Below are positions 1 to 7,553 of a stretch of DNA of 64,000 nucleotides, one piece after another (the stretch's first letter is position 1; each line of letters opens with the position of its first letter). Source of the DNA: Nibribacter roseus (GTDB taxonomy: Bacteria; Bacteroidota; Bacteroidia; Cytophagales; Hymenobacteraceae); contig NZ_JBHSYQ010000008.1 of NCBI RefSeq assembly GCF_042662225.1, forward strand, positions 248,001-312,000. The letters are read 5' to 3'. Made by a program: the position numbers and the translations under genes. A model generated the notes under the pieces. The model saw only the letters and a list, made by a program, of their open reading frames with translations. It did no database searches and was not told where the DNA came from.

Positions 1-8
1 CCTTTCTT

Positions 9-40
9 TTTGGATTACAACGCCTTCTGCTGTTCCTTTG
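9..40 (+). promoter_or_regulatory. Predicted promoter of the first efflux operon
   Basis: TTTG at 9-12 is followed after 20 bases by TTCCTTTG at 33-40. This is close to the Bacteroidota pattern TTTG-N19-21-TAnnTTTG, with one mismatch in the -7 box. Transcription would start near 46-48, just ahead of the palindrome at 50-59 and about 35 bases before the regulator start. The call is by pattern only. Confidence 0.45.
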
Positions 41-49
41 CATACCGAA

Positions 50-59
50 TGAACGTTCA
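50..59. promoter_or_regulatory. Palindromic operator, probably bound by the adjacent TetR protein
   Basis: TGAACGTTCA is a perfect 10-bp palindrome whose flanking A/T bases also partly match. It lies between the predicted -7 box and the TTG start of the TetR-family gene, at or just after the expected transcription start. That position fits autorepression of a regulator-efflux operon. The binding partner is inferred from position. Confidence 0.5.
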
Positions 60-81
60 ATAGACAGAAAAGGAAGAAGCG

Positions 82-657
82 TTGGAAAAATTAGCAGAAA
101 AGAAAAAGGCCATCCTAAACAGTACCCTTAAACTCATCAAAGAAAAAGGCTTTCATGGCACGCCCATGAGTTTAGTTGCCAAAAAGGCAGGCGTGGCGGC
201 TGGTACTATTTACCATTATTTTGACAGCAAAGATGCACTGATCCTGGAGCTGTACACCTACACCACCAATTTGGTATTGGAGGCTATGTTGCGCGACAAC
301 CGTGAAGACATGGATTATAAAGACCAGTTCTTTAGCCGGTGGATTAGCCGCTGTAAATTTTATATAGCAAACCCAGACGCTCTCTTTTTTATTGAGCAGT
401 TCGTCAACTCTCCCTACCATAGCCAGTGCACGCAAGAGCAGAACGAATGCTTCCAAAATGAGGTGGTACAGTTTATAGACCGAGGCATAGAAACAGGAGT
501 TCTCCGCAAGATGGACCGCCGGCTCATGGGCATTATGATTCACAGCAACATTTTAATAGCAGCTAAAATACACTTGGCCGGAAAAGTAACCTTAGGCGAA
601 ACAGAAATGCAGCAGCTAGCCCTAATGGCATGGGATAGCGTGCGCCAAAACCATTAA
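82..657 (+). CDS. TetR/AcrR-family transcriptional regulator
   Basis: This 191-residue protein has the size and layout of a TetR repressor. The N-terminal helix-turn-helix spans about residues 10-55, including SLVAKKAGVAAGTIYHYF and the following FxSKDALI, and a helical ligand-binding domain fills the rest. The start is TTG at 82. It is preferred because AGGAAG lies five bases upstream and the reading gives the usual Lys/Glu-rich N terminus just before the HTH. The gene ends 27 bases before the tolC-like gene and runs in the same direction as the tolC-MFP-RND genes, so it is probably the local repressor of the pump and of itself through the palindrome at 50-59. The inducer cannot be predicted. 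Confidence 0.9.
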   Translation: MEKLAEKKKAILNSTLKLIKEKGFHGTPMSLVAKKAGVAAGTIYHYFDSKDALILELYTYTTNLVLEAMLRDNREDMDYKDQFFSRWISRCKFYIANPDALFFIEQFVNSPYHSQCTQEQNECFQNEVVQFIDRGIETGVLRKMDRRLMGIMIHSNILIAAKIHLAGKVTLGETEMQQLALMAWDSVRQNH

Positions 658-684
658 TTCCCCCTTACCATTATAATAAATTCA

Positions 685-2016
685 ATGAAAAGAATGCGAG
701 TACTCCTGCTGGGGCTTATAGGTAGCCTTGGGATACCGGTAGGGCTACAGGCCCAGACCAACCCTGGCACGCCGCCGCCCAGCAGCTTCACCTTACAAGA
801 GTGCATCAGTTATGCGCTGGAAAACCAGGCAGAAATTCAACAAGCCCAGATTGACGAGGAAATTGGAGAGCGTCAGATCAGAGCCCAGCTTTCTGGTTGG
901 CTTCCTCAGATTTCTGCCCAATATGCCCTTACCCATAATATCAGACGTCCGCAGTCGGTATTTGGGGATAATGTGGTGACCCTGGGGCAGAACTACAACT
1001 CCAACTTGCTGTTTCAGGCCAACCAGAACTTATACAGCAATGATTTGGTATTGGCTTCCCGTGCCGCGCGTTTTACCCGCCTGCAACTGGACCAAAACAC
1101 CAAAGAAACCAAAATCAATACTGTGGTAGAGGTAAGCAAAGCTTTCTATAATGTCTTACTTACCCAAGAGCAGCTCCAGATTCTGGAGGCCAACATTGCC
1201 CGCCAGGAAAAGCAGTACCAAGACGCCCGCGCCCAGTATGAACAGGGCTTAGTTGATAAAACCGATTACCAACGAGCCAGCATAACACTGGCCAGTATCA
1301 GGGCAGACCGGAAGCGTGCACAGGAAAACATAAAGGCCAGAACGGCATTTTTAAAAGAATTGATGGGGCTACCCATAGAGGCTGACCTGCAGCTGACGCA
1401 TAGCTATGAGAAAATGCAGCAGAACATCCGATTAGACACCACCCAAGTGGTTTCATTTGTGAACCGGGTGGAGTTTCAGCAGCTCCGTACGCAACAACAG
1501 TTACAAAACCTAAATACCCGGTTCTACCGGTGGGGCTGGTTGCCAACGGCATCCGCGTTTATCAATTATAACCCCGTTTACTTTAACAACAACCTCTCTG
1601 ATTTGTACAGCCAGTCCTACCCTACTTCCGCCACCGGCTTGCAGGTGTCTATGCCTATTTTTCAGGGAACACGCAGAATACAGAACTTACGTATCTCGCA
1701 GCTACAGGAGCAGCGCTTAACCATTGCGGAGCAAGACCTGCAGCGCAGAATTAATACGGAATACCAAACCGCCTTAGCCGATTACAAAAGCGACTACAAC
1801 GATTGGCTCACCTTGCAAAGCAACCTGGAAATAGCCCAGGAGGTGTACAATATCATCAAGCTGCAGTACAACGAAGGCATTAAAACATACCTGGATTTGA
1901 TAGTGGCCGAAAACGACCTGCGCACCGCTCAGGTGAACTACTACAATTCTTTATACAATGTGCTATCCAGCAAGCTGGATGTGGAAAGAGCCTTGGGCAC
2001 CATTCAAGTAAATTAA
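685..2016 (+). CDS. TolC-family outer membrane efflux protein
   Basis: This 443-residue protein starts with a signal peptide (about residues 1-23, ending LQAQ). It contains two outer-membrane-efflux repeats, roughly residues 35-225 and 245-435, rich in long amphipathic helices with many Gln and Asn, as in TolC/OprM proteins. Three copies would form the outer membrane channel and periplasmic tunnel for the RND pump encoded next. The gene sits between the TetR regulator and the adaptor gene with gaps of 27 bases on each side, so the four genes probably form one transcript. Family and role are secure. The exported substrate is unknown. Confidence 0.93.
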   Translation: MKRMRVLLLGLIGSLGIPVGLQAQTNPGTPPPSSFTLQECISYALENQAEIQQAQIDEEIGERQIRAQLSGWLPQISAQYALTHNIRRPQSVFGDNVVTLGQNYNSNLLFQANQNLYSNDLVLASRAARFTRLQLDQNTKETKINTVVEVSKAFYNVLLTQEQLQILEANIARQEKQYQDARAQYEQGLVDKTDYQRASITLASIRADRKRAQENIKARTAFLKELMGLPIEADLQLTHSYEKMQQNIRLDTTQVVSFVNRVEFQQLRTQQQLQNLNTRFYRWGWLPTASAFINYNPVYFNNNLSDLYSQSYPTSATGLQVSMPIFQGTRRIQNLRISQLQEQRLTIAEQDLQRRINTEYQTALADYKSDYNDWLTLQSNLEIAQEVYNIIKLQYNEGIKTYLDLIVAENDLRTAQVNYYNSLYNVLSSKLDVERALGTIQVN

Positions 2017-2043
2017 TCTGATAGATTTAAATCACCTTATATA

Positions 2044-3183
2044 ATGAAATCAAACTTATCATTATTTACAGCAGTAGCTTTTTCCGCGGCCTTGCTGGTT
2101 TCCTGTGGCAAGCAGGAGGCTCCCCAACAGAACTTTATGAATGCACCGGTGCCAGTAACCACCTACACTGTCACACAGGAGCACGTAGTCGGCACTGACA
2201 GTTACCCCGGCACGGTAGTACCGCTCAATGAAGTGGAACTGAGGCCGCAGGTGAGCGGCTACATCAGCAAGATTTTTGTACAAGACGGCCAGCAGGTCAG
2301 CAAAGGCCAGAAGCTCTACGAGATTGACCGTACCAAATACCAGGCTGCCTACAACCAGGCCCAGGCCAACCTACGCAGTGCCCAAGCTAACCTGAACCGG
2401 GTACAGCAAGACCTGCAGCGGTATGAAAACCTGTTGCAGCAAGACGCCATTGCCCGCCAACGTGTAGATTATGCCCGTGCCGACGTTGAAACTGCCCGAG
2501 CCCAGGTTTCTGTAGCCCGTGCACAAGTTTCTAGTGCTGCCACAGACTTGGGTTATTCTATTATTACCGCGCCATTCAGCGGTACCATTGGCATTTCTCA
2601 GGTGCGGGTTGGTTCACAGGTTAGCCCGGGCCAAACGCTGCTAAATACTATTTCATCCGAAGGACCAACCGGCGTAGACTTTGTGATCAACGAGCAGGAA
2701 CTCCCGCGCTTTGCAAGATTGAAGCAGGGAAACCAGCCAGATTCTTTGTTTACTCTTACCCTTTCTGATGGTACCCGTTACCCGCACACCGGAAAACTAC
2801 AGGCTATTGACCGCGCGGTGGGTCTGCAAAGCGGAACTATCACTGTTCGGGTCAGCTTCCCTAACCCACAGCGCCAGCTGGTGGCAGGTATGACCGTTTC
2901 TGTAAATGTGCTGAATCAAGATGTGGGGCAGCAGATCACCATACCGTACAGAGCTGTAACCGAGCAATTAGGCGAATACTTTGTCTATAAAGTGCAAGGA
3001 GATTCAGTGGTGCAGCAGAATGTAAAACTGGGTACACGTTTCCAGGAGAAGATTGTAGCCCGAGAGGGCCTCGAGGCAGGACAAGTAATTGTGGAAGAAG
3101 GAATTCAGAAGCTACGCCAAGGGGCTAAAGTACAGGTAGGCGCTCCGCAGCCTGCTGGCGCACCAGCCGCAGCCAGACAATAA
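2044..3183 (+). CDS. RND efflux periplasmic adaptor (MFP/HlyD family), lipoprotein
   Basis: This 379-residue protein has a lipoprotein signal (LLVSC, Cys21), so it should be anchored to the inner membrane by lipid. A biotinyl-lipoyl-like half motif follows (VELRPQVSGYISKIFV), then an alpha-helical hairpin of repeated Ala/Gln heptads at about residues 100-165, the second lipoyl half (ITAPFSGTIGISQVRVGSQV), and a beta-barrel domain. This is the standard AcrA/MexA order. The C terminus is a short Ala/Pro tail. The protein would bridge the TolC-like channel and the RND transporter, whose gene begins 33 bases downstream. Confidence 0.93.
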   Translation: MKSNLSLFTAVAFSAALLVSCGKQEAPQQNFMNAPVPVTTYTVTQEHVVGTDSYPGTVVPLNEVELRPQVSGYISKIFVQDGQQVSKGQKLYEIDRTKYQAAYNQAQANLRSAQANLNRVQQDLQRYENLLQQDAIARQRVDYARADVETARAQVSVARAQVSSAATDLGYSIITAPFSGTIGISQVRVGSQVSPGQTLLNTISSEGPTGVDFVINEQELPRFARLKQGNQPDSLFTLTLSDGTRYPHTGKLQAIDRAVGLQSGTITVRVSFPNPQRQLVAGMTVSVNVLNQDVGQQITIPYRAVTEQLGEYFVYKVQGDSVVQQNVKLGTRFQEKIVAREGLEAGQVIVEEGIQKLRQGAKVQVGAPQPAGAPAAARQ

Positions 3184-3216
3184 TCAATTTTATAAAAAGA
3201 GTTTTCTCAGAAGAAT

Positions 3217-6200
3217 ATGATATCTGATATTTTTATAAGGCGGCCAGTCACCTCCATCGTCATTTCCATAGTGATTGTGTTGGTGGGGGTTCTGTCTATG
3301 TTGAACCTGCCCGTTACCCAATACCCGAATATCTCCCCTCCTACGGTATCGGTTTCGGCGAACTACACCGGGGCCGATGCCCAGACGGTGGAGCAGACGG
3401 TAGCCACACCTATCGAGACACAGATTAACGGTACGCCGGGCATGGCTTACATGACCTCTACAAACACCAGTACAGGTCAGATGAACATGAGCGTGACCTT
3501 TGAAGTAGGCACCGACATTGACATTGCCACCTTGGATGTGCAGAACCGCGCCAGCATTGCCCAGCCCAGCTTACCAGAAGAGGTTCGCCGCTTAGGGGTA
3601 ACGGTACGGAAGCGGAACCCAAGCATTATGATGGTGATTGGTATCTACTCACCCAAGGGCACCCACTCCATTGAGTACCTCGATAACTACACCAACATTT
3701 ACGTACGTGACGCCTTGTTGCGCGTACCCGGCGTGGGTGACATTAATGCCTTGGGCCAGGATTTCAGTATGCGCCTTTGGTTGCAGCCTGACAAACTTGC
3801 CCAGTACAACATAAGTGCCAACGAGGTAGTAGCCGCCATTCAAGAGCAAAACCTGCAGGTGGCTGCCGGTACGGTGGGTGCTATGCCACAGGCCAATACC
3901 CAAGCTTTCCAGTACCCTATCACTGTAAGTGGGCGCTTAGCCACACAGGAAGAATTCGGGAATGTGATTGTGCGCACCAATCCGCAGGATGGTACGCTGG
4001 TGTACCTACGTGATGTGGCTCGTATTGACTTCGGAAGGTTTGACTACGGCCGCTCTTCCACCATCAATGGGCACCCTTCTGCTATGCTATTGCTGTATCA
4101 AGCTCCTGGCAGTAATGCCCTGGAAACGGCCGAAGGGGTGTACAACACCTTAGATGAATTAAAGAAATCTTTCCCCGCCGACGTAGACTATATTGTATCT
4201 TTTGAATCGGTGACGGTAGTGCAGGTTTCTATTGACGAGGTGGTCACTACCTTGATAGAAGCTCTAATTCTGGTGATTATAGTAGTTTTCTTGTTCCTGC
4301 AAAGCTGGCGTGCCACACTGGTAACCATTCTGGCTATTCCGGTTTCCATTATCGGTACATTTATCTTTTTCATTCCACTGGACTTTACCATTAACACCCT
4401 TACCCTCTTCGGGTTTGTGTTGGCCATTGGTATTGTGGTAGATGATGCCATTGTGGTGGTGGAAGCGGTGCAGCATTACATTGACCACGAGCGGCTCTCA
4501 CCCAAGGAAGCTACCCGTAAGGCCATGAAAGACATTTCGGCCCCTGTGATTGCCATTGCCCTGATTCTGGCGGCGGTATTTGTTCCGGTAGGTTTCATTC
4601 CAGGCATTGTAGGTCGTCTATACCAGCAGTTCGCCATCACTATTGCCATCTCCGTACTAATTTCGGCTTTTGTGGCGTTGACGCTGACTCCAGCGCTTTG
4701 CTCTCTGTTCCTGCGGCCAATGAACGTGAACGAAAATTCACGGGGCCTGAACAAGTTCTTCTACAAGTTCAACAATTGGTTTAACCGCACCACAGAGAGG
4801 TATTCCGTAGGCGTTCGTAAAACCATTAAAGCCGCGCCGCTGGCTCTTATTGTGCTGATATGCATCTATGCCGGCACGGTACTTCTGTTCCAGACGAAAC
4901 CTACCGGCTTTATTCCAACGGAAGATGAAGGCCGTTTGTTTATTGCCATTGAATTACCCGAAGGCGCCTCTACCACCCGCACCAAGGCGGTGCTGGATGA
5001 AATGGGTAAAATTTTGGGAGACGTTCCGGCTATCAAAAACTACACGGCCATTGCCAGCTTGAATGCCATTAACTTCTCCTTTAAATCAAACAACGGTACC
5101 TTCTTTGTGCAGATGAAGCCTTGGGATGAGCGGAAAGACCCGTCTATGCAGTTGCAGGGGGTAATGGCCACGCTGAACCAACGGTTTGCCAGCATAAAAG
5201 AAGCGACGGTACGGGTAGTGGCGCCACCGGCTATTCCGGGTTTGGGCCAGTCGGGCGGTTTCAGCTTTATGCTGCAGCAGCGTATGGCTGGCGATGTAAA
5301 GGAGATGGAACGAGTGATGGGCCAGTTTTTGGCTTCCGCGAACCAACGTCCTGAGATTGCCATGGCCTACAGCTTCTTCACTGCAAAAACCCCCGGATAC
5401 CACATTGATGTAGACCGCGAGAAAGTGAAAAAACTGGGAGTGTCGCTGACCGATGTATTCAGCACCATGTCTTCTTACATGGGTAGCCGTTACATCAACG
5501 ACTTCACCCGCTACGGCCGTAACTTCAGGGTAGTAGCCCAAGCCGACACCGCTTACCGCATGGACATTAAAGCCCTGGATCAGTATTACGTGATGAACCG
5601 CCAAGGCGAAGCCGTGCCTCTGAGTGCGCTGGTATCATATAAAGTAGTAGAAAACGCCTCGGTGATTTCGCACTACAACCTGTTCCGTTCTGTAGAGATA
5701 AGCGGTAATGCCGCCCCGGGCTACAGTAGCGGTCAGGCACTGGAAGCCCTGCAAGAAGTGGCCGCCGAGGTATTGCCTGCAGGCTATGGCTATGACTTCT
5801 CCGGCTTAAGCCGTGAAGAGTTGGCGGCCGGTGACAGTACCATCTACATCTTCTCGCTTTCCATTCTTCTGGTGCTGCTCTTGCTGGCGGCTCTGTACGA
5901 GAGCTGGTCAGTGCCGTTCTCTATTCTGTTTGCCATTCCATTGGGTATGTTCGGGGCAATTCTGGCGCTCACGCTTCTGCCTAAACTGGACAACAACATC
6001 TACGCACAGATTGGTATGATTACTCTAATTGGTCTGGCTGCCAAAAACGCCATTCTGATTGTGGAATTCGCCAAAGAGCGGGTAGACCGCGGCATGGATT
6101 TGATAGAGGCCACCATTACCGCCGTAAAGCTGCGGCTTCGCCCCATCATCATGACCTCTTTGGCCTTTATCTTGGGGGTCGTGCCTTTGGCCATGGCCTC

Positions 6201-6387
6201 GGGTGCGGGTGCCGTGTCACGCCAGACCATTGGTTGGGTAGTAATTGGCGGTATGTTGGCCGCTACCTTCCTGGCAATCTTTATAGTACCAGTGCTTTAC
6301 GTGGTGATTACCCGCGTGGCTTACGGTAAAAAGGGCCTGGCGGAACTTCGCGACAAAAACCACGGCATTGATTACGACCACAACTAA
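3217..6387 (+). CDS. RND multidrug efflux transporter, HAE1/AcrB type
   Basis: This 1056-residue inner membrane pump has the length and two-fold repeated layout of AcrB: one N-terminal transmembrane helix, a large periplasmic loop, a block of six helices, then a repeat of the pattern. The proton-relay aspartate pair is present in helix 4 as GIVVDDAIVVVEAV (D409, D410). The N terminus MISDIFIRRPVTSIV and the motif QYPNISPPTVSV are typical of the hydrophobe/amphiphile efflux-1 family. It would export amphiphilic compounds by proton antiport through the adaptor and TolC-like channel. It is the last gene of the operon, followed by a P-type palindrome and a strong terminator. Confidence 0.95.
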   Translation: MISDIFIRRPVTSIVISIVIVLVGVLSMLNLPVTQYPNISPPTVSVSANYTGADAQTVEQTVATPIETQINGTPGMAYMTSTNTSTGQMNMSVTFEVGTDIDIATLDVQNRASIAQPSLPEEVRRLGVTVRKRNPSIMMVIGIYSPKGTHSIEYLDNYTNIYVRDALLRVPGVGDINALGQDFSMRLWLQPDKLAQYNISANEVVAAIQEQNLQVAAGTVGAMPQANTQAFQYPITVSGRLATQEEFGNVIVRTNPQDGTLVYLRDVARIDFGRFDYGRSSTINGHPSAMLLLYQAPGSNALETAEGVYNTLDELKKSFPADVDYIVSFESVTVVQVSIDEVVTTLIEALILVIIVVFLFLQSWRATLVTILAIPVSIIGTFIFFIPLDFTINTLTLFGFVLAIGIVVDDAIVVVEAVQHYIDHERLSPKEATRKAMKDISAPVIAIALILAAVFVPVGFIPGIVGRLYQQFAITIAISVLISAFVALTLTPALCSLFLRPMNVNENSRGLNKFFYKFNNWFNRTTERYSVGVRKTIKAAPLALIVLICIYAGTVLLFQTKPTGFIPTEDEGRLFIAIELPEGASTTRTKAVLDEMGKILGDVPAIKNYTAIASLNAINFSFKSNNGTFFVQMKPWDERKDPSMQLQGVMATLNQRFASIKEATVRVVAPPAIPGLGQSGGFSFMLQQRMAGDVKEMERVMGQFLASANQRPEIAMAYSFFTAKTPGYHIDVDREKVKKLGVSLTDVFSTMSSYMGSRYINDFTRYGRNFRVVAQADTAYRMDIKALDQYYVMNRQGEAVPLSALVSYKVVENASVISHYNLFRSVEISGNAAPGYSSGQALEALQEVAAEVLPAGYGYDFSGLSREELAAGDSTIYIFSLSILLVLLLLAALYESWSVPFSILFAIPLGMFGAILALTLLPKLDNNIYAQIGMITLIGLAAKNAILIVEFAKERVDRGMDLIEATITAVKLRLRPIIMTSLAFILGVVPLAMASGAGAVSRQTIGWVVIGGMLAATFLAIFIVPVLYVVITRVAYGKKGLAELRDKNHGIDYDHN

Positions 6388-6388
6388 A

Positions 6389-6427
6389 GCTGTTTTAAGT
6401 CTTATTTCTGAAAAACAGCCTTAAAAC
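6389..6427. repeat. Dispersed palindrome, P element copy 1
   Basis: An imperfect palindrome with GTTTTAAG at 6392 and CCTTAAAAC ending at 6427, around a central TTTCTGAAAAA. It starts two bases after the RND transporter stop codon and precedes a second hairpin with a T tract. It belongs to the palindrome family found throughout the window and may contribute to transcription termination. Confidence 0.75.
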
Positions 6428-6437
6428 AATACAAATT

Positions 6438-6470
6438 AAAAAGCCCTGACTACCTTAGTCAGGGCTTTTT
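6438..6470 (+). terminator. Rho-independent terminator of the first efflux operon
   Basis: A 15-bp stem (6438-6452 with 6456-6470) contains GCCCTGACT/AGTCAGGGC, has a three-base loop and ends in TTTTT. It lies 50 bases after the RND gene and before the next plus-strand gene. Confidence 0.9.
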
Positions 6471-6493
6471 AATCTAACTCAGATAATTTTCTC

Positions 6494-7000
6494 ATGCCCC
6501 TTGCTCGGTTCTTTTTTAAAAAAACACCTAATCCTGGCTCCCGCCCAGGCTTTACCTTGCTTAACGGAATCGCCCTGTACCAAGTGGTTGGCGGTGCTAT
6601 AGGCATCAGTTTGGCGTTACGGCTTGGGTTGAAGATGGAGAACGAGGCAAACTCTTCTCTGCTCGCTGTATTGTTAGCTTGCCTCCTTTACTCCTTCTCA
6701 ATTATATGCGGAATTCTGCTGTTGCAAAACGCAAGAAAGCACCTCACCCTCTCTATCATCAATCAAGTGCTGCAGGTGCTTAGCCTGGGCATTGGCAGTT
6801 TCGCGTTTAATTACGTGGCGGGTGTAAAAATTGGCTTGGGCCTTGATTTTCTGGAGAGTTGGATAGTGAATCTGAAATTCTCCCTTTCCTCCTTTCAGTT
6901 TGTCTTCAACGCTGCCAGCACAAACCAATATGTTACAATCAATCTTTTGGCCATTTTTCTCCTGTACCTATTAGAAAGATCGAAGGAAAAAGTTATGTAG
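6494..7000 (+). CDS. Hypothetical small integral membrane protein
   Basis: A 168-residue protein with about four hydrophobic segments, roughly at residues 25-45, 55-76, 85-105 and 150-162, and a basic N terminus. No catalytic motif or named domain was recognised. The start ATG at 6494 lies 23 bases after the terminator of the efflux operon, so it is probably a separate transcription unit. The stop codon abuts the hairpin at 7001-7020. The hydrophobic pattern is too regular for a chance reading frame, and there is no competing frame. Function unknown. Confidence 0.75.
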   Translation: MPLARFFFKKTPNPGSRPGFTLLNGIALYQVVGGAIGISLALRLGLKMENEANSSLLAVLLACLLYSFSIICGILLLQNARKHLTLSIINQVLQVLSLGIGSFAFNYVAGVKIGLGLDFLESWIVNLKFSLSSFQFVFNAASTNQYVTINLLAIFLLYLLERSKEKVM

Positions 7001-7020
7001 AGGCGCAAAGTATTGCGCCT
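7001..7020. repeat. Intergenic hairpin, AGGCGCAA arms, copy 1 of a pair
   Basis: AGGCGCAA and TTGCGCCT form an 8-bp stem around AGTA, directly after the stop codon of the small membrane protein. An inverted relative lies at 7132-7153, where G-C pairs are swapped for A-T pairs in both arms. Confidence 0.7.
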
Positions 7021-7047
7021 CAGGCATTGCTGATAACTACATTGCAA

Positions 7048-7090
7048 GGGCGTTTTCGATTTGTTTTCAGAAAAACAGGCCGAAAACGCC
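7048..7090. repeat. Dispersed palindrome, P element copy 2
   Basis: The arms GGCGTTTTCG and CGAAAACGCC are complementary around TTTTCAGAAAAACAGG, and TTTTTA follows, so this copy could work as a terminator on the plus strand. It lies midway between the two hairpins at 7001 and 7132. Confidence 0.8.
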
Positions 7091-7131
7091 TTTTTATTGT
7101 TTCCACGTTAAACGGTTCTTCAGCGGGTAAG

Positions 7132-7153
7132 GAGACGCAACGTATTGCGTCTC
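7132..7153. repeat. Intergenic hairpin, GAGACGCAA arms, copy 2 of a pair
   Basis: GAGACGCAA and TTGCGTCTC form a 9-bp stem around CGTA. Read on the minus strand it aligns with the hairpin at 7001-7020 including the flanking GTAGAG, so the two are inverted copies. Confidence 0.7.
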
Positions 7154-7553
7154 TACTGTTTTGGAATGACTGCCAAAATTTCAACGCTCTCCCAAATCCC
7201 TTCTAAACCTCCTCTCATTTTTTTGGCTACTCTCCGCAAAAACATGGTTTCATTTTGTCAACCCTACACTTTTGGTCACATTCCCACCTTAAAAGCATCA
7301 TTCTGAAATTTTATTTGAAAAATGACTGTCAGCCACTTAAGATTTTTTTAAGACAAATTTTTAATAAAATAAAAATCTATATCCCATCCTCAAGCCGCCT
7401 TATTAAAATTTTCGCAACATTAAAAAATATAAATATAAAATTCTCAACCTAACAAGCGTTTTGTTGATATTATTAATTTATTTTAAATTGTTTATTATGA
7501 AATTTATTCCGATATTTCTCATTCACCCTACTACGGACAAGACAAAATAGTAC
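7154..7553. other. AT-rich leader region upstream of gltB, no gene seen
   Basis: The 400 bases before gltB are strongly A/T-rich, especially 7300-7500, and carry no convincing coding frame. A 65-codon open frame at 7255-7452 has low-complexity Lys/Ile/Phe composition and is judged chance. The region presumably holds the gltB promoter, but no single clear -33/-7 pair could be picked. Confidence 0.5.

Noticed and set aside
7255..7452. A 65-codon open frame before gltB
   Set aside because: Low-complexity Lys/Ile/Phe composition in A/T-rich leader DNA.
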